A model generated the notes under the pieces. It saw nothing but the letters and a program-made list of their open reading frames with translations. It made no database searches and was not told the origin of the DNA. Shown in pieces: positions 27,713 to 37,693 of a stretch of DNA of 64,000 bases (position 1 is its first letter; the number at the start of each line of letters is the position of its first letter). The translations under genes and the position numbers were made by a program. This stretch comes from Actinomycetota bacterium (GTDB taxonomy: Bacteria > Actinomycetota > Thermoleophilia > Solirubrobacterales > Solirubrobacteraceae): contig VAXW01000007.1 of the NCBI GenBank assembly GCA_005884115.1, forward strand, positions 1-64,000. The letters are read 5' to 3'.

Positions 27713-29097
27713 TTCTCCTCGGAGTGTAAAGGCCGCTGCCGGCGCTCCGCGAACCCCTCGATGTTCTGCTGCTTGGCGCGCGCTATGGCGAGCGCGCCCG
27801 GCGGGACGTCCTCGGTTACCACCGACCCGGCGGCGGTGTAGGCCTTGTCACCGACCGTGACTGGCGCAACGAAGGCGGTGTCGACGCCGCCGCGCACGTG
27901 CTTGCCGATCGTAGTGCGGTGCTTTTCGCGCCCGTCGTAGTTGGCGGTGATCGTCCCCGCGCCAAGATTCGTCTGCTCGCCGACGTCAGCGTCGCCTATG
28001 TAGGAGAGGTGTGGGATTTTGGCGGCCGGCCCAACATCGGAGTTCTTGACCTCCACGAACGTGCCCACCTTGGCGCCCGCGCGCAGCACGCTTCCCGGCC
28101 GCAGGTAGGCGAACGGTCCCACGCTCGCGCCGTCCTCGAGCACGCAGTCGAGCAGGTAGGAGTGCCGTACCAAGCAACCTGCGCCGATCTTCGTGCGTCC
28201 CTTGATCGTGCTGAAGGGCTCGATCACGGTGTCGGGACCGATCTCGACGTCGACGTCGATGACGGTCGCGTCGGGATCGACGATCTCGACGCCCGCACGC
28301 ATATGGCGGCGGTGAATCTGCTGCTGGGCGAGCTTGCGCACACGAGCGAGTTGCTCGCGGTCGTTGACGCCGCAGCTGATCGCGGGGTCATCGAGGCGCT
28401 GCGCGCGCACCATGGCCCCCTCTTCGCGCAGGACGCCGAGCGCGTCGGGTAGGTAGAGCTCTCCCTGCTCGTTCTCGGGCCGAAGGCGCGGGAGCACGTC
28501 CTCGAGCGCGTCGGCGTCGAAGATGTAGAGGCCGGCGTTGACCTCCTTGATGTTGCGCTCCTCGGGGGAGGAGTCGCCGTCAAGCTTGGTCTCGACGACG
28601 CGCTCGAAGTCGCCGCTGGCGCCGCGCACGATCCGCCCGTACCCGCGAGGATCCTCCAGCAGGCTCGTCACCAGGGTCGCGGCCGCGCCGCCGTTCCCGT
28701 GCACGTCGATGAGGGCCGCGATCGTCTCTGGCCCGACGAGGGGAACGTCGCCGCTGAGCACGACGACCGCCTGCCTCCTCGCGCCGGCCTTCGCGTCGGC
28801 CCCCCGCCCGTTTGCTGCGGGCGTGGCGCGCAGATGCGAGATCGCCGCCAGGACAGCGCCCGCGGTGCCGCTGGGCTCGGTTTGCACTGCGAGCTCGACG
28901 CCCTCGGGGAGCACCTCGCGCAGCGCCTCCGCCGGCGAGTCGACGACCACGATCCGTCCGGCTCCGGCCTCCAGCGCCGCGCGAACCGGCCACAGCACCA
29001 TCGGCAATCCGCACACGCCGTGCAGCATCTTCGGCGTGCTCGATCGCATGCGCGTGCCCTGCCCGGCGGCAAGGATCACAATGGTCGGTGCGGCCAT
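27709..29097 (-). CDS. glmU: Bifunctional UDP-GlcNAc pyrophosphorylase / GlcN-1-P acetyltransferase
   Basis: 462 aa. Catalyses the last two steps to UDP-GlcNAc, the precursor of peptidoglycan. N-terminal nucleotidyltransferase domain: LAAGQGTRMRS (residues 9-19), QTEPSGTAGAV, LSGDVPL, NAGLY. C-terminal left-handed beta-helix with hexapeptide repeats (IGPDTVIEPFSTIKGRTKIGAG), the acetyltransferase His/Asn region (RPGSVLRAGAKVGTFVEVKNS) and NLGAGTITANYDG. Coupled to prs by a 4-nt overlap. Confidence 0.97.
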
Positions 29098-29149
29098 GCC
29101 AGAGATGCTATTCCCTCCCCGGGCAGGTGGTCTCGGCGCACGCGCTCAG

Positions 29150-29220
29150 CTGGGGGGCAGGGATTCGAACCCCGATTCTCAGGACCAAAACCTGATGTCC
29201 TGCCATTGGACGACCCCCCA
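29150..29220 (-). tRNA. tRNA-Gln (TTG)
   Basis: Minus-strand cloverleaf: acceptor TGGGGGG/CCCCCCA, anticodon stem TCAGG/CCTGA around loop TTTTGGT (anticodon TTG), T arm CGGGG-TTCGAAT-CCCTG, discriminator G. No CCA encoded. Lies 53 nt upstream of glmU. Confidence 0.95.
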
Positions 29221-29317
29221 CAGTCCTCGCCCGTAGCATAGGTCCAAGGAGCCCAGAAATCCTCCCGTCGTGGGCTCGGCTTGCGGGCGAGGCGAGCCCG
29301 TGCTCGGCGCTTATGCA

Positions 29318-30130
29318 ATGATCCGCCGCCTGCTTTGGGGAGTCCCAAGAGCAAGGAAGCACCTCAGCGGGCTCTGGGCGCTGCTGCTCGCCACATGCGC
29401 GAGTGCAGGCCTAACGTCGGCTGCGGTGGCCAGCTCGACCGCGACGTCGGGGTCCGATGCGAGCGCCACCTCAGGCTCGGGGGCCAGCGCCTCTTCGGGA
29501 TCGAGCGCGAGCGCCACCTCGGGGTCCGGAGCGAGCGCGTCGGCGGGTTCGGGCGCGAGCGCGACAGCCGGCTCCGGGGCGACGTCCAGCGCCACCTCGA
29601 CGGCGACCTCGACCGCGAGATCGAAATCGAGGTCGAGGAGGAAGCACGCGAGAAGGCACTGCGGGCACACGCACATGACGCCCGCCAGGGGCAGGGCCGC
29701 GGTCATCGACCGGGCGACGCTGTGCCTGATCAACCACATCCGCATCCGTCACGGGCTGCGCCGGGTGCACCACAGCCGCGCGCTCGGCGGCGTTGCCATC
29801 GGCCAGGCCCACGACATGGTGCGAGGCGACTACTTCGCCGACCACAGCCTGCTCGGCCAGCCGCCCTCGGCACGCATCATGGTGGCGCTGCACCGGGCCG
29901 GCCCGGCCGGCTTCAGCGTCTCGACGGCCCAGAACATCGGCTGGGGCGCTGGCCGCGCCGCAACTCCGGCGGGGATTGTCAGAGCCTGGATGCACTCGCC
30001 GCCACACCGGCGCATCATGCTCTCACCCGCCTTCCGCAAGGCAGGTGTGGGCGTCGCGCCGGCGCTTCCCCGCGCGCTGGGGCGCGGCTCCGCCGGCGCG
30101 ACCTACGCCGTCGAGTTCGCGGCTGGCTAG
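29318..30130 (+). CDS. Secreted CAP (SCP-like) domain protein with Ser/Ala/Gly repeat linker
   Basis: 270 aa. Signal peptide at the N-terminus (LSGLWALLLATCASAGLTSAAVA), then ~75 residues of low-complexity repeats of the type SGSGASAS, a basic patch (SRSRRKHARRHCG), and a C-terminal CAP domain (~135-270). The CAP domain has LINHIRIRHGLRRVHHSRALGGVAIGQAHDMV, YFADHS, TAQNIGWGAG and IVRAWMHSPPHRRIML, keeping the paired His and Glu-like positions of the family only in part. Probable extracellular or wall-associated protein. ATG 29318 places the signal peptide at the start. Confidence 0.82.
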   Translation: MIRRLLWGVPRARKHLSGLWALLLATCASAGLTSAAVASSTATSGSDASATSGSGASASSGSSASATSGSGASASAGSGASATAGSGATSSATSTATSTARSKSRSRRKHARRHCGHTHMTPARGRAAVIDRATLCLINHIRIRHGLRRVHHSRALGGVAIGQAHDMVRGDYFADHSLLGQPPSARIMVALHRAGPAGFSVSTAQNIGWGAGRAATPAGIVRAWMHSPPHRRIMLSPAFRKAGVGVAPALPRALGRGSAGATYAVEFAAG

Positions 30131-30136
30131 GCCGGG

Positions 30137-31351
30137 CTAGGCTCCGCGCCCGGATCGACGCGGGACGCGCCCGCCCTCTGCGCCCACCTCCGAGGCGGGG
30201 CCGCCGGCGAACGGGATGCCCAGCACGCGCATGGCCTTCAGGCCGAGGCTCAGCTTCTCGCGCCCGTCGCTGGAGCCGACGTCGTGCCCCGAGAGCTCGC
30301 GTATGCGCTCGAGACGGTAGTAGATCGTGTGCCGGTGCGTGAACAGGCGCTGGGCTGTGCCGGCGACGTTGCCGTCGGCCTCCAGGAATGCGTCGAGCGT
30401 GCGCACGAGCTCGGTCTCGTACTGTTCGTCATACGCGACTAGGGGCTCGACGGTCTCGGCGTAGAAGCGCTGCAGCTCCGCTGGGTTCTCGCTCATCGCG
30501 GACAGCAGCAGGCGGTAGGCGCCGGTCTGCTCGAAGGCGAGCGCCACGCCGTCGCCTCCCCCCTGCGCGACGTTGGCGGCGAGCAGCGCCTCGCTGGCCG
30601 CGCGCGGGAGGTGCGCGGGGTCCTCGGCGATGCGGCTGCGGCCGAGCGCGAACGTGTACCCCGGCAAGCTCGCCTGCATCTCGCGCAGAACGCCGTCGGC
30701 TGCTTTAGCTGCCACCGCCTCGTCGCCGCCGGGCACGAGCACCAGCACCTCGGCGGCGAGAACGCCCTCGCGTTCTGAGAGAGCGGCGATCGAGCGGTTC
30801 ATCGATGCGCGAGCGCCGCGCTCGGCGACGGCGCGCACCCGTCCGCGCCAGCCGTCGTCTGTGAGTGCCTGCGGATGGGCGCGCGCGACGATCATGCTCG
30901 CGCCACCTTCGACCTCGAGCGAAAGCTCCTTGGCCCGCGCGAGCAGCGCTTCGCGGTCTGAGAGCTCGCGGCCGAGCACCGCCCGCAGGAAGTCGGCAGC
31001 GGCGGATTCGGAGACCCGCTCGGGCGCCCTGATCCGCTCGACCTCGGAGGCGATCATCGTCGCCAGGAGCCTGCGCATCGAGGCTCCGGGTTGGCGCCTC
31101 GATCTGATGTGAAGCGCCCCGACGACCGTATCGGCGACGCGCAGCGGCACGCTCGAGACGCCTTCGCCGCCGGAGAGCAGCGTGCGCTCCTCGGCTGGCG
31201 AGCGGGCTGCGACTGCCAGCGTCGCCCCCCAGGCATCGCTGACAGCGAGGCTGGCCTCGAGCGTCTTGGCGGCAGCCCGCACGACCTCGGGGAGCCCGGC
31301 TCCCGACTCGATCGCGGCCGTCACCGCATCGAGGTCCGAAAAGTCGGACAC
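30137..31351 (-). CDS. PucR/CdaR-family transcriptional regulator
   Basis: 404 aa. N-terminal GAF-like sensor (~30-115), a middle GGDEF-like CdaR domain (MIVARAHPQALTDDGWRGRVR...VLVLVPGGDEAVA), and the C-terminal PucR helix-turn-helix (LDAFLEADGNVAGTAQRLFTHRHTIYYRLERI). Regulators of this type usually control purine, sugar-acid or amino-acid catabolism; the target cannot be read from the neighbours. A Thr/Ser/Arg-rich tail follows the HTH. Confidence 0.85.
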   Translation of the reverse strand: MSDFSDLDAVTAAIESGAGLPEVVRAAAKTLEASLAVSDAWGATLAVAARSPAEERTLLSGGEGVSSVPLRVADTVVGALHIRSRRQPGASMRRLLATMIASEVERIRAPERVSESAAADFLRAVLGRELSDREALLARAKELSLEVEGGASMIVARAHPQALTDDGWRGRVRAVAERGARASMNRSIAALSEREGVLAAEVLVLVPGGDEAVAAKAADGVLREMQASLPGYTFALGRSRIAEDPAHLPRAASEALLAANVAQGGGDGVALAFEQTGAYRLLLSAMSENPAELQRFYAETVEPLVAYDEQYETELVRTLDAFLEADGNVAGTAQRLFTHRHTIYYRLERIRELSGHDVGSSDGREKLSLGLKAMRVLGIPFAGGPASEVGAEGGRVPRRSGRGA

Positions 31352-31358
31352 GGGCGCC

Positions 31359-31583
31359 TCAGCCCCAGAAGTAGACGGCTGCCAGCGCTCCAGCGACTCC
31401 GACGCCGACGAGCACGGCCAGCACGTAGAGCGTCAGGACCGCGGCCGCAAGCCGCTCCCACAGGCGCGCGTAGGAGGCCCACGCCGGCGCGAGGATCAGA
31501 CCGGCGTATAGCGCGAGCGTGAACACGGCGGCACACACCCCCACCAGCACGTTCGTCGGGCTCCAGATCGCGCTCCAGATCAT
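31359..31583 (-). CDS. Small two-helix membrane protein
   Basis: 74 aa with two transmembrane helices (VLVGVCAAVFTLALYAGLIL and LTLYVLAVLVGVGVAGALAAV) joined by a short loop. ATG 31583 gives this unit; the ORF track extends it through ispE in another frame. Family unknown. Lies between ispE and the PucR regulator, same strand. Confidence 0.6.
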   Translation of the reverse strand: MIWSAIWSPTNVLVGVCAAVFTLALYAGLILAPAWASYARLWERLAAAVLTLYVLAVLVGVGVAGALAAVYFWG

Positions 31584-31662
31584 CGGGCGTCCTTCGAGGA
31601 GATTGCAGGATTGTTGCGCACGTCGATGTCGGCCGCGCGCGGGCGCGCTCTCGCAGGACGCC

Positions 31663-32535
31663 TCAGAGCGCGCGCGGGCGCGCGAAGGAGGAGTCGACGC
31701 TCGTGCATGCGATTGCGCCCTCGAAGGAGGCGCCGCCGGGCGCCATGACGGTCGGCCCCGAGCCTGAGACGACCGCCCGCTCGGCCCCGCGCCGCTCGAG
31801 CTGCGAGAGGGCATCGGCGATGGGCGGGCACAGCGAGATGGCGGCGGGCTGCAGGTCGTTGGCGAGCAGCTCGTCGCGCGCGGGCAGCGGCTCGCCGTGA
31901 GCAAGGGCATCGCGCAGCGCGCAGCGCAGGGACTCCAGCTCGCCAGGCGTGCGCAGCGGACCGAGCGCGTCCGCGCGCTCGTACACCTCGGCGGTCGACA
32001 GCGCTGCTCCGACGCCGAGCAGCAGGAGCGCGAGCGGGGGTTCGGGGTCCGGGAGGCGCTCGAGGCGCTCGCCGGCGCCGGTGGCGAGCCAGCGCCCGGG
32101 CGATACCTGGGCGGGAACGTCGGCGCCGAGCCGGGCAGCGAGCTCGAGCAGGAGCGCCTCATCGCCGCGCCCCGAGGCGAGCCTTGCCAGGCGCAGAGCT
32201 GCGGCCGCGTCGGCTGAGCCGCCGCCGAGCCCGGCCGCTACGGGTATTCGCTTGCGGATGATCAGGCGAAGCGGGGGTCCCCGCCATCCGGTGGCCGCGC
32301 GGAAGGCGCGGAGCGCGCGCAGGGCGAGGTTCTCCTGCGGCGCAGCGCCGACGCCCGGGCAGACGATCTCATCCTGATCGGCGCCCGCGTGCGCCGGTGC
32401 CAGCGTGAGCTCGTCGGCGAGCGAGATCGACTGCATCACGCTCACCAGCTCGTGGCGGCCGTCGCCATCTCGCCGCGCGCCCACGAACAGTCCCAGGTTG
32501 ACCTTGGCGGGCGCCAGCGCGCGATAGGCGCTCAT
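31663..32535 (-). CDS. ispE: 4-diphosphocytidyl-2-C-methyl-D-erythritol kinase
   Basis: 290 aa GHMP kinase of the MEP isoprenoid pathway. N-terminal APAKVNLGLFVGARRDGDGRHEL, the ATP-binding glycine-rich loop IPVAAGLGGGSADAAAAL (~residues 95-112), and the C-terminal GSGPTVMA. ATG 32535 overlaps the rsmA stop by 4 nt, so translation is probably coupled; the longer ORF track entry reads through rsmA out of frame. Confidence 0.95.
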   Translation of the reverse strand: MSAYRALAPAKVNLGLFVGARRDGDGRHELVSVMQSISLADELTLAPAHAGADQDEIVCPGVGAAPQENLALRALRAFRAATGWRGPPLRLIIRKRIPVAAGLGGGSADAAAALRLARLASGRGDEALLLELAARLGADVPAQVSPGRWLATGAGERLERLPDPEPPLALLLLGVGAALSTAEVYERADALGPLRTPGELESLRCALRDALAHGEPLPARDELLANDLQPAAISLCPPIADALSQLERRGAERAVVSGSGPTVMAPGGASFEGAIACTSVDSSFARPRAL

Positions 32536-33383
32536 CGCGCGAGGGCGCGCTCGAGCGCGGCGAAGTCGAGCGGCGAGAGGCGCTCGGCGCGGACGTCTGC
32601 GGGCTTGCCGATGCGCTCGAGCGCATCCTGCAGCTGCTCGCGCGAGTACGCGGGCGGGCTCGCCGACAGCGCGAGCGAGCGCACAAGCGTCTTTCGCCTG
32701 TGCGCGAAGCCAGCGGCGACCAGCGCGCGCAGCTCGGGCGAGAAGTGCGCTGTCGCACCCTCGCGGCGGCGGCGCATGTGTAGGAGCACCGAGTCGACGT
32801 TGGGCACGGGATGGAAGACCGAGCGCGGGATCGCCCGTGCGACGCGCACCTCGCATGCCAGCTGGGCGATGACGGAAGGCGCACCGTACTCGCGGCTGCC
32901 AGGCGCGGCGGCGAGACGCTCGCCGACCTCGCGCTGCACCATCGCCACCCAGCAGTGCACGGCGGCGAGGTCTTCGATCGTGCGCAGCAACACTGAGGCG
33001 GCGATCCCGTAGGGCAGGTTTGCGACCACCTTGGTGGGCGCCGGGCGCAGGCGCTGGAGATCGGCGCGCATGGCGTCCTCCCAGTGCAGCGTCACGTTGG
33101 CGAAGCGCTCGGTGGCGTCGCGCAGCGCTTCGGCGAGGCGCGTGTCGACCTCGATCACGTGCAGGTGTGCGCAGCGCTCGGCGAGGTGCTCGGAGAGCAC
33201 GCCGAGGCCGCCGCCGATCTCGAGCACGACGTCCTCTGCGCTGAGCTCGGCGGTGTGCTCGATCACACCGAGGATGTTGGAATCGATGAGGAAGTTCTGA
33301 CCGAGGTCGCGGTCTGGGCGCACATCGAAGCGCCGCATGCGGCGCAGGGAGGGCTGGTGCGGGATGCGCGCCACGCGCATCAC
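32532..33383 (-). CDS. rsmA: 16S rRNA dimethyladenosine transferase RsmA/KsgA
   Basis: 283 aa. Dimethylates two adjacent adenines of the 3'-terminal 16S rRNA hairpin. Motifs: DLGQNFLID, motif I EIGGGLGVLSEHLAER, IEVDTRLA, and the catalytic NLPYGIAA. The C-terminal helical domain contains FAHRRKTLVRSL. Four-nt overlaps with tatD upstream and ispE downstream. Confidence 0.96.
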   Translation of the reverse strand: MMRVARIPHQPSLRRMRRFDVRPDRDLGQNFLIDSNILGVIEHTAELSAEDVVLEIGGGLGVLSEHLAERCAHLHVIEVDTRLAEALRDATERFANVTLHWEDAMRADLQRLRPAPTKVVANLPYGIAASVLLRTIEDLAAVHCWVAMVQREVGERLAAAPGSREYGAPSVIAQLACEVRVARAIPRSVFHPVPNVDSVLLHMRRRREGATAHFSPELRALVAAGFAHRRKTLVRSLALSASPPAYSREQLQDALERIGKPADVRAERLSPLDFAALERALAR

Positions 33384-34129
33384 CAGCCGAAGACGCGCGC
33401 CGCGTTCGCCTCCACCGCGGCGGCGAGCTCGCCCGGCGAGACGCCGCGCAGCTCGGCCAGGTAGCTGAGCGTGTGGCTGACGAACGCGGGCTGGTTTTCA
33501 TGCTTGCGGACGGGCTGCGGGCTCAGGTACGGGGCGTCGGTCTCCACGAGCAGATGATCCTCGGGCACGTGCGCGGCGGCGCTGCGCAGTGCGGCGGCGC
33601 TCGGGTAGGTGACATTGCCGGCGAAGGAGATCTCGTATCCGCGCTCCAGGCACGCGGCCAGCTGGTCGGGCATCGAGAAGCAGTGCAGCACCACGCGCAC
33701 GCCCGAGGCCTCGGAGGCCAGCTGGGCGAGCGTCTCATCCTCGGCTGCGCGCGAGTGGATCACGAGCGGCTTGCTGGTCTCGCGCGCGAGCTCGATCTGG
33801 GCGGCGAAGGCCCGCTGCTGGTCTGCTCGCGGCGCGCGGTCGCGATAGAAGTCGAGCCCCGTCTCGCCGATCGCCACGCAGCGCTCGTGCGCGGCGAGCG
33901 CGCGCAGCTCGGCGAGGTCGGCATCATCGAAGCCGCGTGCGGCGTTGGGGTGGCGCCCGACGGCGGCGTAGACCTGCGGAAACGCCTCAGCGGCGGCGAG
34001 CGCCGCGCGGCAGGAGGCGCCGTCGATGCCGACCGTGAGCATGCGCGTGACCCCCGCTGCCTCGGCAGCGGAGACGAGCTCGGAGTCGGGCGGCTCGCAG
34101 AGGTCGAGATGCGTGTGAGAGTCAATCAC
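33380..34129 (-). CDS. tatD: TatD family metal-dependent hydrolase (DNase)
   Basis: 249 aa. Metal-binding motifs IDSHTHLD at the N-terminus, [12 protein letters not shown] (~85), [12 protein letters not shown] (~120) and [10 protein letters not shown] (~200). TatD enzymes are 3'-5' exonucleases or deoxyribonucleases. GTG 34129 overlaps the metG stop (GTGA); the ORF track's longer start would lie inside metG. Confidence 0.93.
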   Translation of the reverse strand: MIDSHTHLDLCEPPDSELVSAAEAAGVTRMLTVGIDGASCRAALAAAEAFPQVYAAVGRHPNAARGFDDADLAELRALAAHERCVAIGETGLDFYRDRAPRADQQRAFAAQIELARETSKPLVIHSRAAEDETLAQLASEASGVRVVLHCFSMPDQLAACLERGYEISFAGNVTYPSAAALRSAAAHVPEDHLLVETDAPYLSPQPVRKHENQPAFVSHTLSYLAELRGVSPGELAAAVEANAARVFGW

Positions 34130-35658
34130 CCGCGCCCGTCCGCGGGCTCCTTGGGGAACAGCGGCTCGAGCGGGGACACGTGCGTGATCCCGCCCGCTCC
34201 GGGCTGAGCACCGGCGATCGAGATGTCGGAGACTCCGAGCGCGGCGAGCAGGCGCTCGCAGCTGGCGGGCATGTATGGCCACAAGAGGACGGCCACGCTG
34301 CGCAGGCCCTCGGCGAGCGTCCGCAGCACCCGGTCGAGCTCCTCGGCGCGAGCCTCGTCCTTGGCCAGCTGCCAGGGCGAGCGCTCCTCGACGTAGCGGT
34401 TCAGCCGCCGCACGCGCTGCCAGATCTCATCGAGGGCGAGCGTCAGCTCCGCCCGGTCGACGTGCTCGCAGACTCGCTCGCCCAGCGCATCGAAATCTGC
34501 GACGAGCTCCGCGTCGAGCTCGCCCGCGCTCAAGGCTCCGTTGCGGTAGCGGCCGATCATCGAGGTGGTGCGGCTGGCGAGGTTGCCGAGCTCGTTGGCG
34601 AGCTCGCTCTCGTAGCGCTGCTCGAAGGAGGCGCTGGAGACGGAGCCGTCCTGGCCGAAGGGCACCTCGCGCAGGACGTAGAAGCGCAGCGCGTCGGCAC
34701 CGTAGCGATCGATTGCGGCAAACGGGTCGAGCACGTTGCCGAGCGACTTGCTCATCTTCTCGCCTTCCATGAGCAGGTAGCCGTGCACGAACAGGTGCTG
34801 GGGAAGCTCGAGCGCGGCAGCCATCAGCAGCGCGGGCCAGTAGACAGCGTGGAAGCGCAGGATGTCCTTGGCGATCACGTGGTAACTCGCGGGCCAGAAC
34901 GTCGCAACGAGATCGTTTTCCGGCGCGGCGCCGTCGGGCGCGGGCGCGTATGAGAGTGCCGTGTAGTAGTTGAGCAGCGCGTCGAACCACACGTAGAAGA
35001 CGTGCTCGGAGTCCCACGGCACGGGCACGCCCCAGGTGAGCTTGTGACGGGTGAGGGGTACGTCGTGCAGGCCGGAGCGCACGAACGACAGCGCCTCGTT
35101 GTAGCGCGTGCGCGGCGTGACGAAGTCGGGACGCTGCTCATACAGCTCTTGCAGGCGCTCCTGGAACGCGGACAGCGCGAAGAAGTAAGAGTCCTCCTGC
35201 TCACGCGTGAGCTCTATGTGGTGAATCGGGCAGCGATTCCCGGGGTCGATGTCGCTCTCTGACTTGAAGTCGGCGCAGCGCGGGCAGTACCAGCCCTCGT
35301 ACGTTCCTTCGTAGACATAGCCGTTGTCGCGCACGCGCGAGAGCACCTCTTGCACCTTTGCCATGTGCTTCGGGTCGGTGGTGCGGATGAAGAAATCGTT
35401 GCTCGCGCCGATCAGCGGAGCGAGCGCCTTGAAGCGCGCGGCGTTTTCGTCGGCGAGCTGCTGTGGTGTGACTCCTTTTGCGTGCGCGGCGTCGGCGACG
35501 GGCTCGCCATGCTCGTCGGTGCCCGTTAGGAAGAACACGCTCTCGCCGCGCTGGCGGTGATGGCGGGCCATGACATCGGCGGCGATGGTCGTGTACGCGT
35601 GCCCGAGGTGCGGGGCGGCGTTGACGTAGTAAATGGGGGTCGTGACGTAGAAGGACAT
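34126..35658 (-). CDS. metG: Methionyl-tRNA synthetase
   Basis: 510 aa class I synthetase: [19 protein letters not shown] (HIGH region), a zinc-knuckle region CPRC...[14 protein letters not shown], and KMSKSLGN. The C-terminal anticodon-binding helical domain is present, but there is no EMAP/tRNA-binding extension, the short form. First gene of metG-tatD-rsmA-ispE, all overlapping by 4 nt. Confidence 0.96.
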   Translation of the reverse strand: MSFYVTTPIYYVNAAPHLGHAYTTIAADVMARHHRQRGESVFFLTGTDEHGEPVADAAHAKGVTPQQLADENAARFKALAPLIGASNDFFIRTTDPKHMAKVQEVLSRVRDNGYVYEGTYEGWYCPRCADFKSESDIDPGNRCPIHHIELTREQEDSYFFALSAFQERLQELYEQRPDFVTPRTRYNEALSFVRSGLHDVPLTRHKLTWGVPVPWDSEHVFYVWFDALLNYYTALSYAPAPDGAAPENDLVATFWPASYHVIAKDILRFHAVYWPALLMAAALELPQHLFVHGYLLMEGEKMSKSLGNVLDPFAAIDRYGADALRFYVLREVPFGQDGSVSSASFEQRYESELANELGNLASRTTSMIGRYRNGALSAGELDAELVADFDALGERVCEHVDRAELTLALDEIWQRVRRLNRYVEERSPWQLAKDEARAEELDRVLRTLAEGLRSVAVLLWPYMPASCERLLAALGVSDISIAGAQPGAGGITHVSPLEPLFPKEPADGRG

Positions 35659-35671
35659 GCCTGCCTGCAGG

Positions 35672-36520
35672 CTACTGTCCCTCGTTCGTCAGCCCTCGAT
35701 AGAGATCGTTTGCGTTCACGCCGGCGAGCTTCGCGAGCGCTGCCGCGGCGGGACGCGCGCGTGCCCCCGCCTGCACGAGCGCACGCAGCGCCGCAAGCGC
35801 CTCCTCCCGCTTGACGCCGGCTGCGGCGCCGGCGCTTGCCGCGGGCGGGCCCACGACCAGCACGATCTCTCCGCGTGCGGGCTGATCGCGGTAGTGCTCG
35901 GCGAGCTCGGCGGCGCTTCCGCGACGCACCTCCTCGTGCAGCTTGCTCAGCTCGCGGCACACGGCAACCGCACGGGCGGGGTCGCGCTTGGCGAGCACGG
36001 CCAGCGACTGCGCGAGCCGGCGTGGGGACTCGAACGCGACGAGCGTGTCGGCGGCGCCGTCGAACAGCCTCTCGAGCTCGGCGCGCCGACGGGGCAGGAA
36101 GCCGGCGAAGGACCAGCGCCTGAGCGGCAACCCAGAGGCGACAAGCCCGGTGATGACGGCGCTCGGCCCGGGCAGAACCTCGACGGCGAGCCCCTGTTCG
36201 AGACACTGCCGCATCAGCGAAAAGCCGGGGTCGGAGACGAGCGGCGTTCCCGAGTCGCTGACGAGCGCGACGCGCTCGCCGGCGTGCAGGCGCGCGACGA
36301 GCGCGCGCGCTCGCTCGCGTTCGTTGTGCTCGTGCAGGCTGAGCAGAGAGGCGCGCAGCCCATGGCGCTCCAGCAGCTTCCTCGTGCGCCGAGTGTCCTC
36401 GCAGGCGACCACGTCGGCCTCGGACAGGGCTTTGAGCACCCGCAGAGTCACGTCTTCGAGGTTGCCGATCGGCGTCGGGCACACCACCAGCCGGCCAACC
36501 CCACCCTGCGCGGGAGTCAT
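35672..36520 (-). CDS. rsmI: 16S rRNA (cytidine-1402 2'-O)-methyltransferase
   Basis: 282 aa tetrapyrrole-methylase fold: [19 protein letters not shown] (residues 10-28), [41 protein letters not shown] and FAGFLPRR. Modifies C1402 of 16S rRNA. 13 nt upstream of metG, same strand; likely in the same transcript. Confidence 0.95.
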   Translation of the reverse strand: MTPAQGGVGRLVVCPTPIGNLEDVTLRVLKALSEADVVACEDTRRTRKLLERHGLRASLLSLHEHNERERARALVARLHAGERVALVSDSGTPLVSDPGFSLMRQCLEQGLAVEVLPGPSAVITGLVASGLPLRRWSFAGFLPRRRAELERLFDGAADTLVAFESPRRLAQSLAVLAKRDPARAVAVCRELSKLHEEVRRGSAAELAEHYRDQPARGEIVLVVGPPAASAGAAAGVKREEALAALRALVQAGARARPAAAALAKLAGVNANDLYRGLTNEGQ

Positions 36521-36543
36521 GCGGCAAATATAGGGTCCCGCGG

Positions 36544-37647
36544 ATGGCGCCCGAGCAGGAGGAGCCGCCCCAGTACACGCGCTACCGCGCGCGGCGCCAC
36601 CTGTTGCGCCGAGGCGAGGCTGCGCCGCTCATCCCTGGTCGCCGCCGGGCGGCCGGCGGGATCGCTGGGAGGCGCGCGCTGGAGCTGCACACCTGGGCGG
36701 CGTGGCGGCGGCTGCTCCTCCGCAGGGTGCTCCCCGGCCTTTTGGCGTTCGTGCTGGGATGGCTGCTGCTGTCGCTGGTCCTGTTCCTGATCAGCTCGCA
36801 CTTCGAGCGCACTTCCCCTCCGTCGAACCTCGCGCGCGTGCTCGATCCGGCGGGCTACCCCGTGACCGCGGCGAACAACATCCTCGTGCTGGGCTCGGAT
36901 CGCCGCCAGAAGAACAGCAAGGAACCGCACGCCAACATCAGCGGCCCGAGCCGCTCTGACTCGATCATGCTGATCAGAACGGGTGGCGGCCACGCGGCTC
37001 GCCTGTCGATTCCGCGCGACACCGTGGTCGAAATCCCGGGGCATGGGAGGCGGAAGATCAACGCCGCCTACGCGTTCGGCGGACCGGCGCTGTCGGTGAG
37101 CGTGATCAAGCGCTACCTGGGCATCCCGATCAACCACGTGGTGGAAGTCAACTTCGAAGACTTCCCGCAGCTGGTGGACGCGATGGGCGGCGTCGATTAC
37201 ACCGGTCCTTGCATCGTCTCGCGCATCAGCGGCGGCTTTCGCAATGGCGGGTACACCCTGCGCCTGCGCTCGGGCACGCATCACCTCGACGGCAAGCAGG
37301 CGCTGGCGCTGGCGCGCACGCGCGAGAACCTCTGTCGCCCCTCCGAGACGGACCTTCAGCGCGAGGAACACCAGCAGGCGTTGTTCACGGACATGAAGAG
37401 CCGCCTGCTGTCGTTCTCGAGCTTCGTGCGCCTGCCGCTGATCGCCTGGAACGCGCCGCCCGCGATCATCTCCGACATGAGCGGCCCGGCGCTGCTTGGC
37501 CTGTTCAGCGCCCTCGCGATCGCACCTACGCCGAGGACGAAGATCTTAAAGCCGTCTGGCAGCGTGACGCTGCCTGACGGCGAGGTGGGGCTCCAGGTCT
37601 CCGAAGGCGAGCGCCGTGCGGCGGCGGCGCGCTTCATGAGCGGCTGA
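36544..37647 (+). CDS. LytR-CpsA-Psr family wall-polymer transferase
   Basis: 367 aa. A cytoplasmic basic N-terminus, one transmembrane helix (GLLAFVLGWLLLSLVLFLISSHF, ~60-83) and an extracytoplasmic LCP domain (~110-290: NNILVLGSDRRQK, SRSDSIMLIRTG, LSIPRDTVVEIPGHGRRKINAAYAFGG, YLGIPINHVVEVNFEDFPQLVDAMGGVDY, ALALARTREN). LCP enzymes attach secondary polymers to peptidoglycan. Divergent from rsmI, 23 nt apart. Confidence 0.92.
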   Translation: MAPEQEEPPQYTRYRARRHLLRRGEAAPLIPGRRRAAGGIAGRRALELHTWAAWRRLLLRRVLPGLLAFVLGWLLLSLVLFLISSHFERTSPPSNLARVLDPAGYPVTAANNILVLGSDRRQKNSKEPHANISGPSRSDSIMLIRTGGGHAARLSIPRDTVVEIPGHGRRKINAAYAFGGPALSVSVIKRYLGIPINHVVEVNFEDFPQLVDAMGGVDYTGPCIVSRISGGFRNGGYTLRLRSGTHHLDGKQALALARTRENLCRPSETDLQREEHQQALFTDMKSRLLSFSSFVRLPLIAWNAPPAIISDMSGPALLGLFSALAIAPTPRTKILKPSGSVTLPDGEVGLQVSEGERRAAAARFMSG

Positions 37648-37693
37648 GATGGGCGGACCCCCGGACGGCCGTCCGAGGCCACGCCCTCGCGCG

